Below, piece by piece: positions 7,871-11,145 of a DNA stretch of 11,145 nt (its first letter is position 1; the number at the start of each line of letters is the position of its first letter). Made by a program: the position numbers and the translations under genes. The notes under the pieces were generated by a model. It was not told the DNA's origin and did no database searches. It worked only from the letters and a program-made list of their open reading frames with translations. The DNA is taken from positions 1 through 11,145 of the forward strand of contig CAZWDR010000088.1 in assembly GCA_964632365.1 (NCBI GenBank), in the 5' to 3' direction. Source of the DNA: ZC4RG30 sp964632365. GTDB lineage: Bacteria; Pseudomonadota; Gammaproteobacteria; Steroidobacterales; Steroidobacteraceae.

Positions 7871-7885
7871 GCAGCACTACGCTGC
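7871..7885 (-). repeat. Small leader hairpin, GCAGC stem
   Basis: A perfect 5-bp stem (GCAGC 7871-7875 with GCTGC 7881-7885) and a 5-base loop, within the predicted untranslated leader of the receptor gene. Alone it could be chance; it is one of several stems lined up in this leader. Confidence 0.35.
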
Positions 7886-7891
7886 GTTGGT

Positions 7892-7908
7892 CCCTTCGCG
7901 ATGAAGGG
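7892..7908 (-). repeat. Hairpin at the expected 5' end of the receptor mRNA
   Basis: CCCTTC (7892-7897) pairs with GAAGGG (7903-7908), a perfect 6-bp stem with a 5-base loop. It falls right at the transcription start predicted from the CATAAT box, so it may be a 5'-end stabilising stem of the receptor transcript. Confidence 0.4.
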
Positions 7909-7914
7909 CGCACC

Positions 7915-7943
7915 ATTATGTGTCGCAGCGCATCAACGAGGAA
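7915..7943 (-). promoter_or_regulatory. Candidate sigma-70 promoter of the receptor operon
   Basis: On the minus strand, CATAAT (7920-7915) matches five of six bases of the -10 consensus. Seventeen bases upstream is a poor -35, TTCCTC (7943-7938). A weak -35 would fit a promoter that needs an activator, and a palindromic element lies just upstream. Transcription would start near 7908, giving a leader of about 127 bases. Confidence 0.35.
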
Positions 7944-7960
7944 GGTCATTGACCAGTCAA
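7944..7960. promoter_or_regulatory. Candidate operator: overlapping palindromes GGTCA-T-TGACC and TTGAC-CA-GTCAA
   Basis: GGTCA (7944-7948) and TGACC (7950-7954) form a perfect palindrome. TTGAC (7949-7953) and GTCAA (7956-7960) form a second one that overlaps it. The block adjoins the weak -35 of the receptor promoter, a typical place for an activator site. The binding protein is unknown, and TTGACC could also serve as a -35 on the plus strand, though no good -10 follows it. Confidence 0.35.
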
Positions 7961-7994
7961 ACCAAGCACGCGGGTGACAAATCTGCGCCTGCCG

Positions 7995-8027
7995 CGGGAG
8001 ATATTCCCGACAACCATCGCTTAGCGA
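7995..8027. repeat. Two inverted repeats upstream of the c-di-GMP regulator
   Basis: CGGGA-GATAT-TCCCG (7995-8009) and TCGCT-T-AGCGA (8017-8027) are both perfect. They lie 65-100 bases before the ATG at 8093, where operators of that gene could be. Each is short, so binding function is only a suggestion. Confidence 0.3.
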
Positions 8028-8073
8028 ATCGTTTGGACAAGAGTCTCGTTGCGGCCCGGAAATCGCGGTTTGG

Positions 8074-8086
8074 ACCGTGATACGGT
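8074..8086 (+). promoter_or_regulatory. Hairpin over the ribosome site of the c-di-GMP regulator
   Basis: ACCGT (8074-8078) and ACGGT (8082-8086) form a perfect 5-bp stem with the 3-base loop GAT, ending six bases before the ATG at 8093. No good Shine-Dalgarno sequence is seen; the nearest candidate, CGGTG, lies partly inside the stem. Translation may be weak or controlled. Confidence 0.35.
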
Positions 8087-8092
8087 GCCGCA

Positions 8093-10246
8093 ATGGACGA
8101 TGAGCCTTCCCAGGCCATCCGCATCCTCTTCGTCGAAGACGTCAAGGAGGATGCGGAACGGGCTGCCTACCAGATCAAGCGCGCGAACGTCCGATGTGAC
8201 TGGCGACGGGTCGAGACCGAGTCGGCGCTGATCGGCGAGCTGGACCAGTTCCGGCCCCAGCTGGTGCTCTCCGATTTCTCGTTGCCGCAGTTCGACGGCA
8301 TGTCCGCGCTGCGCATCGCCTGCGAGCGGGCCCCCGACGTGCCGTTCCTGTTCCTGTCGGGCACCATCGGCGAGGAGCGCGCGATCCAGGCATTGCGCGC
8401 CGGCGCGGTCGACTATGTGCTGAAGGAGAACCTCGCGCGCCTGGTGCCGGCCATCCAGCGCGCGCTGGGCGAGGCGGAGGCGCGACGCGAGCGCATCCGC
8501 CAGCAGGAACAGATCGCCCGCCTGAACCGGGTGCTGCGCATGCTCAGCGGCATCAACGGGCTGGTGCTGCGCATCCGCGACCGCAACGAGCTGCTGCGCG
8601 AGACCTGCCGCCTTGCTGTCAGCGAAGGCGGCTATGCCGCCGCGGTCGCGGCCGCCGAAGTGCCCGGCTCGGCCAGCATCCAGCCGGTCGCCTGGAGCGG
8701 GCTCGACGCCGACGTCACGCGCCTGCTCAGCGATCGGCTCGCGCGGACGCTGCCGGATGAAAACAGCGCGGCGGGGAACGTGATCCAAGCCGGGCGCGAA
8801 CTGGTCTGCAACGACAGCGCCGGTGCGGAGGCCGATCCGCGGATCGATGCGCTGATGCGCGACACGCAGATGCGCACACTGGTGATGCTGCCGCTGGCCG
8901 TCGACGGCACCACCATCGCGGTGCTGGTGCTGACGGCGCGCGACGCCGATGTGGTCAGCAGCGAGGAGCTGGCTATGCTGCGCGATGTCGCCGGCAACCT
9001 TTCCTTCGGCCTGCAATATCTGCAACGCGACACCCGCGCGCGCTTCCTGTCGCACTTCGATCCGCAGACCGGCCTTGCCAAGCGGCCACTGTTCTGCGAG
9101 CGCGTGCAGCGGCTGATCTCGCTGCCGGTCAGTCCCCGCTCGCGTCATGCGGTGGTCGTGATGGACATCGAGCGGCTGAGCTTCATCAATGATTCCTTCG
9201 GCCGGCGCATCGGCGACCTGCTGCTGCAGCATGTGGCCGACCGGCTCAAGCAGAGNNNNNNNNNNNNNNNNNNNNNNNNNNNNNNNNNNNNNNNNNNNNN
9301 NNNNNNNNNNNNNNNNNNNNNNNNNNNNNNNNNNNNNNNNNNNNNNNNNNNNNNNTACGCGCGCAGCGCCGGCGAGCAGCAGGTGCGCTACAACGCGGCG
9401 GCGCGCTCCAACCGCATCGGGCAGCTGGCCCTGGAGCATCGGCTGCGCTTCGCGCTGGAGCGCAACGAATTCGAGCTGCACTACCAGCCGAAGGTCAGCG
9501 TCGCCTCGCGTCGCGTGCAGGGGGCCGAAGCGCTGCTGCGCTGGCGCCAGCCAGAGGAAGGGCTCATTTCCCCGGCGCTGTTCCTGCCGACGCTCGAGTC
9601 CACGGGGCTGATCGTGCCGGTCGGCGAATGGGTGATCCGCCAGGCTGCCGCGGACTGCCAGCGCTGGATGCAGGACGGACTGGCCCCGGTGCGGATCGCC
9701 GTCAACGTCTCGCCGGTGCAGCTGCGCCAGCCCGAACTCGAACAGCAGTTCCTGGACGCCGTGTCCGGATGGTCCAGCGCCGACTGGGGGCTGGACATCG
9801 AGATCACCGAAGGGATGCTGCAGGAAGACTCCCCGCAGGAGGTCGCAATGCTGACGCGACTGCGCACCGCCGGCATCCGTGTCGCCATCGATGACTTCGG
9901 CACCGGTTACTCATCGCTCAGCCGCCTGGCCATGCTGCCGGTGGACACCCTCAAGATCGACCGCAGCTTTGTGGCGCAGAGCCTCGACAGCAGTTCCGGC
10001 AGCAGCCTGGTGCGCACCATCATCGCGCTCGCCCGCGCGCTGGAGATGCACACCGTGGCCGAGGGCGTCGAGCGGCCGGAGGAGCTGGAACTGCTGCTGC
10101 AGCTGGGCTGCGACAAGTCGCAGGGTTTCCTGCACAGCAAGGCATTGCCCGCGGCGGAATTCGCGACGCTGCTGCGCAATGGCCGCGGCAATTTCGTGCG
10201 CCCGGCGGCGCTGGCTTCCCAGCCGGCGCGGCGCGCACGCGGCTGA
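8093..10246 (+). CDS. Response regulator with GAF-like, GGDEF and EAL domains (c-di-GMP turnover)
   Basis: Cytoplasmic response regulator, 717 residues if the N-run is counted as it stands. The receiver (8-125) has Asp16, phospho-acceptor Asp61 in SDFSLP, Ser89 in LSGTIGEE and Lys111 followed by Glu instead of the usual Pro. A coiled linker leads to a GAF-like domain (about 150-305). The GGDEF domain starts near HFDPQTGLAKR and keeps the metal-binding Asp in VMDIERL and INDSFGRRIGD, but its GG(D/E)EF motif falls in the gap. The EAL phosphodiesterase domain (about 445-690) looks complete: EALLRW, NVSPVQLRQ, EITEGML, DDFGTGYSSL, LKIDRSF, TVAEGVE and QGFLHSKALP. Hydrolysis of c-di-GMP is thus likely; cyclase activity cannot be judged. 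The gene is divergent from the receptor-kinase unit, whose kinases are natural candidates to phosphorylate it. The ATG has only a weak ribosome site. Confidence 0.92.
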   Translation: MDDEPSQAIRILFVEDVKEDAERAAYQIKRANVRCDWRRVETESALIGELDQFRPQLVLSDFSLPQFDGMSALRIACERAPDVPFLFLSGTIGEERAIQALRAGAVDYVLKENLARLVPAIQRALGEAEARRERIRQQEQIARLNRVLRMLSGINGLVLRIRDRNELLRETCRLAVSEGGYAAAVAAAEVPGSASIQPVAWSGLDADVTRLLSDRLARTLPDENSAAGNVIQAGRELVCNDSAGAEADPRIDALMRDTQMRTLVMLPLAVDGTTIAVLVLTARDADVVSSEELAMLRDVAGNLSFGLQYLQRDTRARFLSHFDPQTGLAKRPLFCERVQRLISLPVSPRSRHAVVVMDIERLSFINDSFGRRIGDLLLQHVADRLKQXXXXXXXXXXXXXXXXXXXXXXXXXXXXXXXXXXYARSAGEQQVRYNAAARSNRIGQLALEHRLRFALERNEFELHYQPKVSVASRRVQGAEALLRWRQPEEGLISPALFLPTLESTGLIVPVGEWVIRQAAADCQRWMQDGLAPVRIAVNVSPVQLRQPELEQQFLDAVSGWSSADWGLDIEITEGMLQEDSPQEVAMLTRLRTAGIRVAIDDFGTGYSSLSRLAMLPVDTLKIDRSFVAQSLDSSSGSSLVRTIIALARALEMHTVAEGVERPEELELLLQLGCDKSQGFLHSKALPAAEFATLLRNGRGNFVRPAALASQPARRARG
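9256..9355. other. Assembly gap, 100 N
   Basis: Exactly 100 unknown bases, a common placeholder for a gap of unknown size. It interrupts the GGDEF domain. From the flanking motifs (ADRLKQ before, YARSAGEQQ after) a normal GGDEF domain would need roughly 80 residues, about 240 bases, so the true gap is probably longer. The frame is kept across 100 N, but that has a one in three chance. Confidence 0.97.
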
Positions 10247-10271
10247 TCGGCGCGCACCGCCCCGGCGCACC

Positions 10272-11145
10272 CTACCCGCTGTTGCGCAGTGCCGTGGCGA
10301 CCGCGTTGATGCTCAGGTGGATGCCTTCGGCCACGCGCGGATCGGCATCGCCGGCGCGGTGCCGGCGCAGCAACTCCACCTGCACCAGGTTCAACGGCTC
10401 GATGTAGGGCAGGCGCAGCCGGATCGAGGCATCGAGGCGCGGGTTCTTCTCAAGCAGGCGTGACTGCCCGGTGATCTGCAGCAGCACGTCCCGCGTGCGC
10501 TGCCACCCGTCCTCGATGCGACCGAAGTAGTGCCGTGCAAGGTCTGCATCGGTGACCAGCGTCAGATAGCGGCGTGCGATCGCAAGGTCGCCCTTCGCCA
10601 GCACCATCTCCATGTTGTCCAGCGTCGCCCGGAAGAACGCCCACTGCTGCGCCATCTCGACCAGCAGCGGCCGGTCGGCGAATGCCGCCAGGGCCTGGCC
10701 CGCGCCATACCAGCCCGGCAGCATCACGCGTGTCTGCGCCCACGAGAACACCCAGGGAATCGCGCGCAGGTCCTCGATGCGGTCGGACTTCGTGCGTGAT
10801 GCCGGCCGCGAGCCGATCTTCAGCGTCGCGATCTCCTGCAGCGGCGTGAACTCGCGGAAGAAGCGCCGGAAGCGCTCATCGCCATAGACCAGGTCACGGT
10901 AGGTGGTGAACGCCTGCGCCGAGATCTGCTGCATCGCCTCGAGGAAGCGCGGCTGCTCGCCGGCGTCATGCCCCGGCGGCGCCAGTGACGCCAGCACCGT
11001 GGCGCTGGCCATGGTCTCGAGATTCGCGGCCGCGTTCTGCGGCGTGCCGTACTTCGCGGCGATCACCTCGCCCTGCTCGGTGATGCGGATTCGCCCCTGC
11101 ACCGTGCCGCGCGGCTGCGCGCGGATGGCCGCGGCCGCAGGACCG
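10272..11145 (-). CDS. ppc: Phosphoenolpyruvate carboxylase, C-terminal part
   Basis: Cytoplasmic anaplerotic enzyme that joins bicarbonate to phosphoenolpyruvate to form oxaloacetate. About 290 C-terminal residues of a protein usually near 900 are visible, and the frame runs off the right edge. Marks: the right-edge GPAAAAIRAQP, which continues the catalytic glycine loop (GRGGGP in the family), then GRIRITEQGEVI and KYG, the IGSRPASR segment, DLRAIPWVFSWAQ, LPGWYG, and the C-terminal INAVATALRNSG, where the family's usual end is NTG with the terminal glycine needed for activity. The gene converges with the c-di-GMP regulator, leaving 25 bp. Nothing links it to the signalling genes. Confidence 0.96.
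   Translation of the reverse strand, partial: GPAAAAIRAQPRGTVQGRIRITEQGEVIAAKYGTPQNAAANLETMASATVLASLAPPGHDAGEQPRFLEAMQQISAQAFTTYRDLVYGDERFRRFFREFTPLQEIATLKIGSRPASRTKSDRIEDLRAIPWVFSWAQTRVMLPGWYGAGQALAAFADRPLLVEMAQQWAFFRATLDNMEMVLAKGDLAIARRYLTLVTDADLARHYFGRIEDGWQRTRDVLLQITGQSRLLEKNPRLDASIRLRLPYIEPLNLVQVELLRRHRAGDADPRVAEGIHLSINAVATALRNSG

Larger units (their letters stand above)
7782..8092. other. Divergent intergenic region, 311 bp
   Basis: No gene is supported here. The minus frame stays open through it up to 8093, but the translation resembles no protein and precedes a clear signal peptide. It holds the control signals of two divergent genes, the receptor unit (minus) and the c-di-GMP regulator (plus). 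It is visibly less GC-rich than the coding DNA, especially at 7910-8045, and contains many short perfect inverted repeats, listed separately. Confidence 0.75.

Noticed and set aside
7782..7908. A c-di-GMP-I or cobalamin riboswitch in the receptor leader
   Set aside because: Fragments such as GGGAAACC and GGGACGCA resemble parts of known consensus sequences, but not in the right order or distance. Kept only as an unknown structured leader.
7949..7977. Plus-strand promoter using TTGACC at 7949 as -35
   Set aside because: The bases 17 further on (GGGTGA) are not a -10, and no other spacing gives a convincing one.
7782..8093. N-terminal extension of the TonB receptor up to 8093
   Set aside because: The extra 104 residues look like non-coding translation and would put a signal peptide in mid-protein. 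The DNA is less GC-rich and full of inverted repeats.
8021..9481. A long minus-strand open frame through the response regulator and the N-gap
   Set aside because: It crosses unknown bases and has the shadow-frame composition; the plus strand encodes clear REC, GGDEF and EAL motifs.
10247..10271. Terminator between the c-di-GMP regulator and ppc
   Set aside because: The 25 bases hold no clear stem and no T-run.

Overview
The window is very GC-rich, densely coded DNA from a Proteobacterium, most likely a gammaproteobacterium of the Xanthomonadales/Nevskiales type. That placement is tentative. It rests on base composition, on the cysK-metX gene pair with a serine-O-succinyltransferase-like MetX, and on the style of the TonB receptor and c-di-GMP genes. 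A run of exactly 100 N inside a gene shows that this is a draft scaffold or metagenome bin.

Layout. (1) Positions 1-1658, plus strand: the C-terminal half of a cysteine synthase, followed at once by an alpha/beta-hydrolase acyltransferase of the MetX family. The pair looks like a two-step cysteine route (serine to O-acylserine to cysteine). (2) Positions 1705-7781, minus strand: a tight four-gene unit. In transcription order it encodes a TonB-dependent outer-membrane receptor, a periplasmic YfiR-family (DUF4154) protein, a membrane hybrid histidine kinase with a CHASE8-like periplasmic sensor, and a soluble receiver-histidine kinase. Spacings are 17 bp, 1 bp and a 4-bp ATGA overlap. (3) Positions 7782-8092: a 311-bp divergent intergenic region with inverted repeats, a candidate promoter and two mutually exclusive hairpins in the receptor leader. 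(4) Positions 8093-10246, plus strand: a receiver-GAF-GGDEF-EAL response regulator, interrupted by the N-gap exactly where the GGDEF active site should be. (5) Positions 10272-11145, minus strand: the C-terminal third of phosphoenolpyruvate carboxylase, an ordinary housekeeping gene.

How the genes may work together. The centre of interest is regions 2-4. In the known YfiBNR system of Pseudomonas, periplasmic YfiR represses the inner-membrane diguanylate cyclase YfiN through its periplasmic sensor, and the outer-membrane lipoprotein YfiB relieves this. Here a TonB receptor takes the outer-membrane place, a YfiR-like protein fills the periplasm, and a CHASE8-like sensor is joined to a hybrid histidine kinase instead of a GGDEF domain. 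A divergent c-di-GMP response regulator is a possible output. I infer a trans-envelope phosphorelay that reports substrate or TonB-receptor status to c-di-GMP metabolism. The domain calls are well supported by motifs; the wiring is a hypothesis.

I found no tRNA, rRNA, CRISPR array, insertion sequence or phage feature.
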